DNA from: CANNBR01 sp964604015
GTDB taxonomy: Bacteria > Babelota > Babeliae > Babelales > CAIQNR01
Direction: 5' to 3'
DNA: 64,000 nt
Assembly (NCBI GenBank): GCA_964604015.1
Contig: CAZRXF010000006.1
Coordinates: 1-64,000 of the forward strand
The notes beneath the pieces are model-generated. The model was not told the origin of the DNA. It ran no database searches and was given only the letters and a program-made list of their open reading frames with translations. The translations under genes were made by a program, and so were the position numbers. Below, piece by piece: positions 8,113 through 16,489 of the stretch. Numbering within the stretch: the first letter of the stretch is position 1; every line of letters starts with the position of its first letter.

Positions 8113-10557
8113 CTACGCAACCACAAAGCTCAGTAAGCGATTCGGCACCCAGATAACTTTGACGATCTTTTTATCTGCCAGCCATTTTTCAACCAGTTGT
8201 TCAGCCTGAGCACGCACAACACTCTCAGAGCTATCAACTGCAACCTGCAACTGGCCACGGACCTTACCATTTACCTGAACAGCAATTTCCACCGTTGTTT
8301 GCACAGCTAAAGCAGGATCATAGGTTGGCCACTGGCAGTCACGTAGATGCTTGTTGAACAGCTTTTCAAGAAGCTCACTTCCCATATGCGGAGCGAGTAC
8401 TGAAAGCGCAATAATCAGTTTTTCAGCCGAACTTTTACCCAACTTCAGTTTGTTCTGGGTCAGGGTGTTAAGTAATTCCATAGCAGCCGCAAGAGCCGTA
8501 TTGGGTTTAAACTGATCAAGACGCTCTTGATATGCTTTTAAGAATTGATGCGTCGCTTGCAGAGCTTCTGAAGATTGTTCTCCATCTGCTACCACCGCTT
8601 CACTGGTCATGTACTGAATAAAACGCTGTACAAAACGCCGCACACCTTCAAGACCGTTATCTTGCCACTCACAATCAAGTTCCGGTGGCCCCATAAACAG
8701 CATGTACATACGAAGAACGTCAGAACCGTACTGTTTTACAATCTCATCAGGGTTAACAACGTTCCCTTTGGATTTTGACATCTTTTCAACAAGCCCACTT
8801 TTTTCTGAAAGCTTACAAACCATACCTTGGTTAAAAAGACGAGTGAACGGTTCTTTAAAGGGCACAAAGCCTGCATCATGGAGCACTTTGATATAAAAAC
8901 GAGAGTATAAAAGATGTAAAATTGCGTGCTCAATACCACCAACATAGAGATCAACCGGCAACCAGTACTTTAAGTCAGCTTGATCAAATGCTGCTGCCTT
9001 AAAATCCGGATTAGGGTACCGTAGAAAATACCAGCATGAACCTGCCCATTGCGGCATCGTGTTTGTCTCCCGTTTTGCAGGGCCATCACATTCAGGACAC
9101 GTCGTGTTAACCCATTCAGCAATACCTGCCAACGGCGATTCACCGGTACCTGTTGGCTCATATTTTTCAACTTGTGGTAAAAGGACCGGCAACTGATCTT
9201 CTGGAACTGCAACAACACCACATTTTGCGCAATGCACCAGAGGAATCGGTTCACCCCAATAGCGTTGGCGAGAAAAGATCCAATCGCGCAATTTGTAGGT
9301 CACCGTCCGTTTAGCAAGCCCACGTTCTTCCAAATAATCCTTGATCTGCTCGCGTACCTCTCCAGCCCGTTTGCCAGCAAAGGCTTCTGGCAGCAAGAGA
9401 ATACCACCCTTCATATCGGTGTAGCACACTTCCTGCGCCAGCACCTTCTTTTTAAGTTCTTCGTCATCAGCGGGCACTAAGCCAACAACCATGGGGATGT
9501 TATATTTTTTTGCAAATGCAAAATCACGCTCATCATGAGCCGAACATTTAACAATACCCGTTCCATAGTCAGCGATTGCAAAACTGGCAACCCAGATAGG
9601 AAGTTCTTTGCCATCCAATGGATTAATGACATAGCGACCGGTAAAAATGCCTTCTATCTCTTTTTCACCTTCATTGCCGGCAGCAATACGCTTTTTTAAA
9701 ATTTCGTCGCAGAAATCAAAGATTTCTTGCTTGTTCTCAACCCCTTCTAAAAGCGTTGGAAGTAACGAATGATCGGGCGCAATTACTACATACGTATCTG
9801 CATAACACGATTCAAAATGAGCAGAAAATGATTCTAACTCAAGATCCATGCCTTTGACCGGAGACGTGAATGTTAACCCTTCACTCTTTCCGATCCAGTT
9901 TTTTTGCATGAGTTTGACCTTTTCTGGCCAATCAAGCCCATCAAGATCGTTCAATAATTTTTCAGCGTACTCAGTAATTTTGAGTACCCATTGAGGAACA
10001 TCTTTTTTGGTAACGGTTGTTCCACAGCGCTCGCATCCACCATTCACCACTTCTTCATTAGCAAGGCCTGTTTTACAGGATGGACACCAGTTGATTGGCA
10101 TAGACGATTGATAGGCAAGTCCACGCTTAAACATTTGAAGGAATATCCATTGTGTCCATTTGTAGTACTCAGGATCGGTCGTATCAAGTTCCTTGGTCCA
10201 GTCGTACAACGCCCCTACTTCTTCAAGTTGTTGTTTAAAGGTTGCGATGTTTTTATCGGTAGAAATACGAGGATGAATACCTTTTTTGATCGCGTCATTC
10301 TCCGCTGGAAGTCCAAACGCATCCCAGCCCATAGGATGAAGCACATTGTAGCCTTGAAGCCATTTCATCCGAGCATAGACATCGGAGAGTACATACCCCC
10401 TCCAGTGACCAACATGAAGCCCGGACCCTGACGGATAGGGAAACATATCGAGGCAGTAATATTTCTTGCCCGTTTTCTGACTTTTGGCTCGAGCATCCGG
10501 ATCTTGTGCCCAGCGCTTCTGCCATTTTTTTTCTACTTCGGCTACGTTGTACTGCAT
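8113..10557 (-). CDS. leuS: Leucyl-tRNA synthetase
   Basis: An 814-residue class I synthetase that charges tRNA-Leu. The HIGH-type motif is HVGH within PYPSGSGLHVGH near residue 45; a zinc-type CPSC...CERC insert follows; KMSKS is at 592-596. The CP1 editing domain is present (GYVI-type segment, AHDERDF at 340-346). However, the Thr-rich TTRPDT editing motif expected near residue 245 reads SAHFESCYAD. ATG 10557 was preferred to GTG 10563 because GAGGGTG sits seven bases before it. A hairpin terminator ends only about 20 bases upstream of the start. Confidence 0.97.
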   Translation of the reverse strand: MQYNVAEVEKKWQKRWAQDPDARAKSQKTGKKYYCLDMFPYPSGSGLHVGHWRGYVLSDVYARMKWLQGYNVLHPMGWDAFGLPAENDAIKKGIHPRISTDKNIATFKQQLEEVGALYDWTKELDTTDPEYYKWTQWIFLQMFKRGLAYQSSMPINWCPSCKTGLANEEVVNGGCERCGTTVTKKDVPQWVLKITEYAEKLLNDLDGLDWPEKVKLMQKNWIGKSEGLTFTSPVKGMDLELESFSAHFESCYADTYVVIAPDHSLLPTLLEGVENKQEIFDFCDEILKKRIAAGNEGEKEIEGIFTGRYVINPLDGKELPIWVASFAIADYGTGIVKCSAHDERDFAFAKKYNIPMVVGLVPADDEELKKKVLAQEVCYTDMKGGILLLPEAFAGKRAGEVREQIKDYLEERGLAKRTVTYKLRDWIFSRQRYWGEPIPLVHCAKCGVVAVPEDQLPVLLPQVEKYEPTGTGESPLAGIAEWVNTTCPECDGPAKRETNTMPQWAGSCWYFLRYPNPDFKAAAFDQADLKYWLPVDLYVGGIEHAILHLLYSRFYIKVLHDAGFVPFKEPFTRLFNQGMVCKLSEKSGLVEKMSKSKGNVVNPDEIVKQYGSDVLRMYMLFMGPPELDCEWQDNGLEGVRRFVQRFIQYMTSEAVVADGEQSSEALQATHQFLKAYQERLDQFKPNTALAAAMELLNTLTQNKLKLGKSSAEKLIIALSVLAPHMGSELLEKLFNKHLRDCQWPTYDPALAVQTTVEIAVQVNGKVRGQLQVAVDSSESVVRAQAEQLVEKWLADKKIVKVIWVPNRLLSFVVA

Positions 10558-10576
10558 ATTCACACACCCTCAACAA

Positions 10577-10603
10577 CTAAAAAAGGCCTACTCCAAGGCC
10601 TTT
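10577..10603 (-). terminator. Intrinsic terminator immediately upstream of leuS
   Basis: On the minus strand AAAGGCCT-loop-AGGCCTTT is followed by a T-run. It terminates the upstream orphan secreted-protein operon, but its T-run ends about 20 bases before the leuS start, leaving little room for a separate leuS promoter. Confidence 0.7.
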
Positions 10604-10641
10604 CAGTGTACCTGTGACACAAAAATCGTCAAAACACCCAG

Positions 10642-11187
10642 CTACTCAGCCTCTGGGTACTGCCTTGCCAATTGTCTATCAACATACGCAAAAAACTCCT
10701 CGACCGCCTCATCACCTTTTTGGGCATACGTAGAAAAAATAGTAGCAAATTTTTGTAGAGCCTGAGGATTCACTTTATGTTGTCGAATCCATAAAAAATG
10801 TTCCTTCTGCATGCCTGGAAACGAAACAAAATCATTCCTGAATTCCTCAAGTAAAACTCCTTTATAACCGGTGCAATGTCCGTTTTGTACCTCTTCGCAT
10901 TCTCTCTTGAACACTTCTAAAAGATCTTTATCTCCTTGATTGACAAGTTGATTCACACAAAGCTCTGTACAATGTCTGAGGCTGCTGTAAAAAAATGTAT
11001 AAACCTCTCCTGGCTTTAACTGAGAAGAAATAAGGTTAAGCGCGTACAAACTTTGTGCGTCCTGAAAAGAAAGAACATCACCAGGGCTCACCTCAATCAT
11101 CGTACTAAGAATACGCGCATTGAGTGGAGATGCTGCCGAACAAAAACTTGAAATCAGACAGAACACGCCCGCAAAAAATATTCTCAT
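10642..11187 (-). CDS. Exported protein of unknown function (181 aa)
   Basis: Starts with a signal peptide (MRIFFAGVFCLISSFCSAAS). The mature part contains four Cys residues and ends in an acidic C-terminus. ATG 11187 overlaps the stop of the upstream gene as ATGA, so translation is probably coupled. An upstream in-frame start would add a basic segment and lacks such support. It is the last gene of a short minus-strand run of exported orphans and is followed by the terminator before leuS. No family recognised. Confidence 0.75.
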   Translation of the reverse strand: MRIFFAGVFCLISSFCSAASPLNARILSTMIEVSPGDVLSFQDAQSLYALNLISSQLKPGEVYTFFYSSLRHCTELCVNQLVNQGDKDLLEVFKRECEEVQNGHCTGYKGVLLEEFRNDFVSFPGMQKEHFLWIRQHKVNPQALQKFATIFSTYAQKGDEAVEEFFAYVDRQLARQYPEAE

Positions 11188-11738
11188 AAATGTCCCCCCC
11201 GGCTTCTTGGTTCTCTTACCCATATAGTTCGACCTCCCTCCACCCTAGTTCCATAGGATATAAAATGCCGACACCCCAAATGTCTTCGCCTTTGCCCACG
11301 TTTTTTAACTCTTTCTTGAGCCGCACAAATCTGACCAACAACCCACTCAAAAAAAACTTCCTTGCTTGAAGTATGTGGCTCTATGGCCCGAGCAACAGCT
11401 GGATCATCATACGCCAATCGCCCTATTTTATAGGATTTTATCAACACCAGACGCTCTTGTTCTGTTCTCTCATACCAGGGGATAGCAACGGTCGGTTCAA
11501 AAAAAGTAATTGCATCTTTTCCAGAACGTCCTCGGCAGAAAAGATGCCAGGCAATGGAAATATCAAGATCCCGCGCAATGGCCTCCAGAGGCATCGCACT
11601 TTGTTTACGCCAGTCACCGCCATCCAATGCATCACAATCAATAGCGAAAGGCTTTCTTGCTGAGAGAGCTTTTTGATCAGCTTCAGCCGCACCAAGCGCA
11701 CAAACCATACAGACTATAACCCACGTCCACTGCTTCAT
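11184..11738 (-). CDS. Exported protein of unknown function (184 aa)
   Basis: Signal peptide MKQWTWVIVCMVCALGAAEA, then a mature domain with several Cys residues and a strongly basic, Arg-rich tail (KKRGQRRRHLGCRH, then REPRSRGG). It overlaps the next gene by four bases (ATGA), and the previous gene ends 17 bases upstream, so the three genes look like one operon. I recognise no family. The basic tail could bind nucleic acid or acidic surfaces, but this is only a composition-based guess. Confidence 0.72.
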   Translation of the reverse strand: MKQWTWVIVCMVCALGAAEADQKALSARKPFAIDCDALDGGDWRKQSAMPLEAIARDLDISIAWHLFCRGRSGKDAITFFEPTVAIPWYERTEQERLVLIKSYKIGRLAYDDPAVARAIEPHTSSKEVFFEWVVGQICAAQERVKKRGQRRRHLGCRHFISYGTRVEGGRTIWVREPRSRGGHL

Positions 11739-11755
11739 ATCCCTCTTCCCCTCTG

Positions 11756-12160
11756 TTAATCGCTCGATACCGTTTCCCCCACCACTCCCTGAACAAACAA
11801 TGCCATAAAATGTTCACCCTTGAGCAACTGTTCCATGCTATCACCAAGCTTGCTTTCGACGGGAACCTCTTCTTCAAGCCATGCCAAAAAGTCGGCTTTA
11901 TTGAGTGCATGCATCACCACATTTTCATTTTCTTCAAGCTCAAAGAAAACTACTCTTCCAAAAACAAGTGCTGCACGCTTTAGAATTCCTGCTTTGTAAT
12001 CAGGATTCAAAGCAAGACGCGCCATTTGAACTGTTCTACCCGTCCGCGCATCACAAAACACCTTCCAAATTTCATTACCAAGTTGATCATTATGTACCAA
12101 AGACGCTGATACTGTAGATGTCCCACCCACTATAAAAAGAAAGAGAAAGAGTTGCTTCAT
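11756..12160 (-). CDS. Exported small acidic protein (134 aa)
   Basis: Signal peptide MKQLFLFLFIVGGTSTVSAS followed by a compact, acidic domain of about 110 residues. It is first in the minus-strand run with the two genes downstream and is divergent from the NUDIX gene. No family recognised. The similar leader (MKQ) and size relative to the next gene hint that this is a group of functionally linked exported proteins, but no sequence similarity is obvious by eye. Confidence 0.7.
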   Translation of the reverse strand: MKQLFLFLFIVGGTSTVSASLVHNDQLGNEIWKVFCDARTGRTVQMARLALNPDYKAGILKRAALVFGRVVFFELEENENVVMHALNKADFLAWLEEEVPVESKLGDSMEQLLKGEHFMALFVQGVVGETVSSD

Positions 12161-12234
12161 TTTTATCCCGTAGATTTTAACAGAGACTATTTTATACTTT
12201 TATCTCTCCTCTTTTTAATTCCTGGAAGGGTACC

Positions 12235-12852
12235 ATGAAACAGACAAATACCACAAAAAACGTTGCTCTGGCTAACAAATTCAACGAATCTATTTTGGTT
12301 ATAAAAAAACAAATCCTCTTTCCTGACGGGGTCTGGACAGGAATAAAACAGGTTGATTTTGATCAGTACGTTACCCTCATCCAAACTCACCGGGAATTTA
12401 TGCCACGAGGATTTGCTGAGGAAAATTTTGAGTACAAACAGATTATTCCCTACCTCGTTTTCCGTTATCAGGACCTGTATTTTTTGATGCAACGCAAAAG
12501 CTCTTCGTCCGAACAACGCCTTGCAAGCAAGTATTCACTGGGCATCGGCGGACATTTACGGGAAGAAGATATCAAAACATCCTCTTTAATTGCCTGGGCG
12601 CAGCGGGAATTTGATGAAGAAATTTCCTACCAAGGAAACGTCACCATCACTCCCCTTGGACTTTTAAATTGGGAAGAAACACCAGTTGACCAAGTACACA
12701 CGGGCTTTGTTTTTTTGCTTGAAGGTGACTCCCCTCACATCAGTATTCGCTCAGAACTTCAAAGCGGAGAACTTGTTCCCCTTGCCGTATGCAAAGAACG
12801 CAATTTAGAAAACTGGAGCCGACTTGTTGTGGAACACCTAGAATCGCTCTAA
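12235..12852 (+). CDS. NUDIX-like phosphohydrolase
   Basis: A 205-residue cytosolic protein with a recognisable but stretched NUDIX signature: GIGGHLREED followed by AWAQREFDEEI, in which REFDEE supplies the metal-binding glutamates. NUDIX enzymes cleave nucleoside diphosphates linked to another moiety. The wider spacing between the Gly and the REXXEE core resembles the predicted phosphoesterase group often labelled COG4112; that label is from memory. GGAAGGG precedes the ATG. Its last four bases overlap the end of the convergent gene. Substrate unknown. Confidence 0.75.
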   Translation: MKQTNTTKNVALANKFNESILVIKKQILFPDGVWTGIKQVDFDQYVTLIQTHREFMPRGFAEENFEYKQIIPYLVFRYQDLYFLMQRKSSSSEQRLASKYSLGIGGHLREEDIKTSSLIAWAQREFDEEISYQGNVTITPLGLLNWEETPVDQVHTGFVFLLEGDSPHISIRSELQSGELVPLAVCKERNLENWSRLVVEHLESL

Positions 12853-13202
12853 CCTCGTATGGCATGCACGAGTAAAAGAATGGTCGCTATTTGCACCCAG
12901 AAAACGTTGTTTCTCATAGTATCAACACGCTCATCAACCCGCTTAACATCCGATTTGAGCTGCTCAAGTTTTTTCAGAGACTTGGAAGAACTAGGACTAC
13001 TTTTCCGCCCCGAACATTTACTTGTTCTCGTATGTTTTTGAACAGTCTGCGCTCCCTCTACAGGTGGCGTCGGAGCAGAATGAGCAGCTCCTCGTAAAAT
13101 TTGTAATTTTGCAGAAGCTGTCAGTGCAGGAATTGCCCTTTGAAAAATGCTTGCCTGCACCATCCCTGTAAAAAAACAAAGTACCATCAACATCTTTTTC
13201 AT
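12849..13202 (-). CDS. Small exported protein with C-terminal membrane helix (117 aa)
   Basis: A signal-like leader (MKKMLMVLCFFTGMVQAS) is followed by a low-complexity Ser/Lys-rich middle, a short coiled-coil (SLKKLEQLKSDVKRVDERVD) and a C-terminal hydrophobic helix (FWVQIATILLLVHAI). This architecture suggests a membrane-anchored, periplasmic coiled-coil. ATG 13202 has GAAGGG upstream. The gene ends tail-to-tail with the NUDIX gene. No family recognised. Confidence 0.65.
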   Translation of the reverse strand: MKKMLMVLCFFTGMVQASIFQRAIPALTASAKLQILRGAAHSAPTPPVEGAQTVQKHTRTSKCSGRKSSPSSSKSLKKLEQLKSDVKRVDERVDTMRNNVFWVQIATILLLVHAIRG

Positions 13203-13268
13203 ACGTATCCCTTCCACGGTTTCATTTTTGGCGCAGCAAGCCTAAACAAAATACCGTCACCAAGCAAC

Positions 13269-13916
13269 CTAGGGAGTAAAGCACGCAACAATCTGACAGA
13301 TTTTTAAGCACGCGTCAGACCCAATGAATTGCCCCTTTTTTTTCTGGTTGTGCCGTGCTTTATCAATAACCTTCAGTAATTCCTCTGCTTTTTCCGGAGC
13401 AAAGCGGCAATCGCTCAAATAATCACAATCAGAAAGCGTTGTATGATTCTCTCGACATCGCTTGAGCGCGGCCAGCATACGATCAGCGGAGCGTTTATAG
13501 CGTGTAAAAAGGGAACCATTAGCAGAATCAACCGCATCCTTGTAGCGCATTCTTATTTCAAGGCCAATAAAAAAGCAGTCGTGTGCAGCAGCACACAGTG
13601 CCTGAAGAGTTTTTTGAGCATCTTCACTGTTACCTAACTTGTAATAATCATTCGGTTGAAACAAAAGACTGTATGACGCTAAAAGTTCTGCTGGACCCTT
13701 ACCACACAGATGCCCCTCAAAAAGGGCTTTATTTTCATCCATGCCTTCCCGTAATGCACGCAGATACACGTGATATTTAAAAAAATCTGCGGCAGTTATC
13801 GGCTCTTCTTTACGTGGAAGACCAACGGAATGTCCCACAGTGCGTTTTTGATGGCGCACCACCTTCTGTTCCCCTGCCATAAAACAGACAAGCATCGCTG
13901 GAATAACGATTTTCAT
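13269..13916 (-). CDS. Exported Cys-rich protein of unknown function (215 aa)
   Basis: A hydrophobic leader (MKIVIPAMLVCFMAG) is followed by a helical, basic protein with about ten Cys, suggesting disulfides outside the cytoplasm. GGAAGGA precedes the ATG. It sits 66 bases upstream of the small coiled-coil gene on the same strand and could be co-transcribed with it. No domain recognised; a weak or absent signal cleavage site leaves export uncertain. Confidence 0.68.
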   Translation of the reverse strand: MKIVIPAMLVCFMAGEQKVVRHQKRTVGHSVGLPRKEEPITAADFFKYHVYLRALREGMDENKALFEGHLCGKGPAELLASYSLLFQPNDYYKLGNSEDAQKTLQALCAAAHDCFFIGLEIRMRYKDAVDSANGSLFTRYKRSADRMLAALKRCRENHTTLSDCDYLSDCRFAPEKAEELLKVIDKARHNQKKKGQFIGSDACLKICQIVACFTP

Positions 13917-14099
13917 CTTTGCAATCCTTCCTTTAGAAATTCAACCACATCTCCAACATCCCCAGACCGTAAAGAATTTGCACAAATAAGGGAATCAAAC
14001 ATTGGTTTACACCACGTGTAAGAAAGAGCCACCATTGCTTTTTTGCCGGTCTACTCCTTACAATGAGAACTAAATAATCAAAAAAAGTGGGAGAGTTCT

Positions 14100-14984
14100 A
14101 TGGCGAATCAAACATTGCAGAACGTAAAGATAGGGTGGCAACTAGGATCGACCGGTTTCAGTTTCATTAGAGCACACAAAACAACGCTTATTTTCAGTTT
14201 TCTTTCCGGCTGTCTCTACGTGTTCACTCTGCTTATTTTTATTCTCCCATTTGTCATCGCCTCGTTTGCTGACCATAGCCTCTTGAATCACTGGTTTTTG
14301 GCCCTACTGTTTCTCTTTTTTACCACCGTCTTTTCCACTCTCATGAAAGTTGCGTTGAGCACCTATACAAATGCCATTTTTGAGGGCATTCACATCGGTT
14401 TTTTTGGGAGCGTCGGGCATGCGTTTTCAAGACTTTTTGCGATAGCACAATGGGCATTCATCGATAGCATTGTTGGAACGCTGGTAAATCTCTTACGGAC
14501 CAAGGATAAAAATGAAGGAATTTTGTTTAACATTTTAAGCCAACTGGTAGGCACAGCACTGCAGTTAGGATGGAGCGTTTTTACTTTCTTTGTCATACCG
14601 CTCCTGGCCTTTGAAAATCTTTCAGCAGTTGCAACACTTCAAGAATCAGCGACTATTCTCAAAAAGACATGGGGCCCGACAGCGGGGGCTACGTTTAACA
14701 TTGGATTTATCGGACTAGGATGGTTGTTAACGTGGTATCTATTCTTCTTTGGACCATTCACCATCTACTGCAAATACTTTCTTACCAAACCAATCCCCAC
14801 TGAAAAAGCAGTATTCCTGATCATCTGCGGGATGATGGCATTCTTAGTTCCGCTTATTGTGATGTCGATGATGGTGACAACTGTTACAACCATCGTTAAG
14901 ACCGCACTCTTCAACCACACTCGCCAAAAACCAACCGGCCCTTTTACCGCCGATCTTTTGAAAATGAGTTTTTCTTCGAACTAA
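14100..14984 (+). CDS. Multi-spanning membrane protein (DUF6159-like)
   Basis: A 294-residue integral membrane protein with about six hydrophobic helices and the motif FFVIPLLAFE, which I associate with the DUF6159 family of uncharacterised membrane proteins; the family label is from memory. GGGAGAG precedes the ATG. It is followed 14 bases later by a second membrane protein gene, so the two probably form an operon and may act together. Function unknown. Confidence 0.75.
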   Translation: MANQTLQNVKIGWQLGSTGFSFIRAHKTTLIFSFLSGCLYVFTLLIFILPFVIASFADHSLLNHWFLALLFLFFTTVFSTLMKVALSTYTNAIFEGIHIGFFGSVGHAFSRLFAIAQWAFIDSIVGTLVNLLRTKDKNEGILFNILSQLVGTALQLGWSVFTFFVIPLLAFENLSAVATLQESATILKKTWGPTAGATFNIGFIGLGWLLTWYLFFFGPFTIYCKYFLTKPIPTEKAVFLIICGMMAFLVPLIVMSMMVTTVTTIVKTALFNHTRQKPTGPFTADLLKMSFSSN

Positions 14985-14998
14985 CAGAAAGAACACAC

Positions 14999-15700
14999 AT
15001 GATGTATTTGTGGGATATCCGTGGGCTCGCTCACAAAATTAGATATGGAAAACTGAGTCCTACCGAAGCGACTGTCTACTGCTTTTTAAGCCCATTACTG
15101 AGCATATCAAGCGGATTTTTTTTTGGTTTTTTACTCTTCAGCCACCAAATCATCGAATACTCATTTCGAGGATGGTTAGGAGAAAATCATCCTTACATGA
15201 CCTACTACAATATCTGGTCAATCGCCATGAGCATCGCCACCATTACCATCAGCTTTACCGGTATCTACCTATGTTACCGCGCAAACAAACAAGGGGATGG
15301 AAAAGACTTTTGGAAGCGCATGGCATGCTTAAGTTTTCCGATTAATTTCCATATCATTATCTACTCACTGGCAACGCTCAGCCTGGCAGGAATAGTACTC
15401 TATTTTGCGCTTCAAAATACACTTGCAAGTTTTCAACAAAGTATCTGGCCAACTCCCACTGCGGCCCCAGCAGGCGAAGTAGTTGCACAAAGCGTGGGCT
15501 GGTTTGCTCGGTCTATGGCATTTTTAAAACTCCCCCTGGCCCCATTAAAAATTGCTCCATTGCTTGATGAAATTCGCGGGATGATCATGCTCGGGTATCC
15601 AGTACTTTCGTTTGTCCCACCCTTACTTTCTCTCTCACATTACCTGATTGTCAGAAGAATGATCAGAAAAGTGGCACGACTACCCGAACCAAAAAGATGA
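14999..15700 (+). CDS. Membrane protein of unknown function (233 aa)
   Basis: Contains about four hydrophobic helices, including one near residues 30-50 and one near 75-92, with a Pro/Ala-rich loop around residue 150. Only 14 bases separate it from the DUF6159-like gene; a weak GAAAGA precedes the tandem ATGs. I do not recognise a family. It converges on a small exported protein gene with no evident terminator between them. Confidence 0.68.
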   Translation: MMYLWDIRGLAHKIRYGKLSPTEATVYCFLSPLLSISSGFFFGFLLFSHQIIEYSFRGWLGENHPYMTYYNIWSIAMSIATITISFTGIYLCYRANKQGDGKDFWKRMACLSFPINFHIIIYSLATLSLAGIVLYFALQNTLASFQQSIWPTPTAAPAGEVVAQSVGWFARSMAFLKLPLAPLKIAPLLDEIRGMIMLGYPVLSFVPPLLSLSHYLIVRRMIRKVARLPEPKR

Positions 15701-15717
15701 ATACCATTCTATTGTTT

Positions 15718-16086
15718 TTATTCAGAAATCTCGTTTAAAAATGCATTCCACCGTTGAGCTCTCTCTTCTTTCTTCGCATTTTCATCAGCTAAGTGGGCAA
15801 CTGCAAGAGCCATGTACATTACTATCAATTCTTCAACTGCCATCTCATCACGTTGCTCCTGCGCGCGAGCAATTAAAGCTTGTATTTCGGCACTCAATTC
15901 TTCCACTTCAGCAAGTCTAAGAATTTCTGCCGTTATTTTGTTCCTAAGAGCAATCGCAGCATTTTCACGAAGAACCTCAACCGCAGGACCCTGAAAACCA
16001 GCTCCTCGGTAAAAAGTCATACGGCCCGAATTTGCAAAAACAGAACCGGTTGCCACTAAAACAACCACCATCATTATTTTTTTCAT
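15718..16086 (-). CDS. Small exported protein (122 aa), Glu/Ala-rich
   Basis: A very strong ribosome site (AAGGAGG) precedes ATG 16086, which opens a signal peptide (MKKIMMVVVLVATGSVFA). Longer in-frame starts are disfavoured by this. The mature part is helical, rich in Glu and Ala, and probably forms a small helical bundle or coiled-coil. No family recognised. Confidence 0.72.
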   Translation of the reverse strand: MKKIMMVVVLVATGSVFANSGRMTFYRGAGFQGPAVEVLRENAAIALRNKITAEILRLAEVEELSAEIQALIARAQEQRDEMAVEELIVMYMALAVAHLADENAKKEERAQRWNAFLNEISE

Positions 16087-16489
16087 CACAACCTCCTTTT
16101 CTAAAGTCATCACCCGTAAGCCCATGTAACCAAGCTCCCGTGCAATCACCTTCATGATCCATTTTAAATTAGCTTACATAATTTCTATTTGAAATATCAA
16201 TAGGTGATACAGTATAAGCCCGAATAAGCTCTTTTAAGCCTCACTAATCATTCAATTTTAGGGCGTGTAATCTTAAAAAACCGATCATCTTTTTTTCATG
16301 GAAAAATCAGTTTATTACCTAAACCAAAAAAATAAGCCTAAACTCTTGCTGAATGGACCTAGTCAAGTGAGTGTGGTTGCCTAAAGCCCATAATCATGGT
16401 ATTTTCGATTCATTAATCATTGTTTTAAACCCTTAACCCCGCCTTTTCAGTTCTTGAGATAACGGGTTATTTCTCCCCAGGAGTCATTA
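16087..16489. other. Non-coding region upstream of rpsA
   Basis: About 400 AT-rich bases between divergent genes. I see no coding frame, RNA gene or strong hairpin. It holds one plausible plus-strand promoter (16189-16218) and the rpsA ribosome site (AGGAG) at its right end. If that promoter is used, rpsA has a leader of roughly 270 bases, long enough for autoregulation of S1 translation as known in other bacteria. Confidence 0.5.
16189..16218 (+). promoter_or_regulatory. Candidate sigma-70 promoter for rpsA
   Basis: TTGAAA (16189-16194) and TATAAG (16213-16218) are separated by 18 bases. It is found by eye only, and other AT-rich matches could compete. Confidence 0.3.

Noticed and set aside
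10558..10641. T-box riboswitch upstream of leuS
   Set aside because: Only about 80 bases separate leuS from the upstream gene, too short for a T-box, and no T-box sequence or specifier stem is visible.
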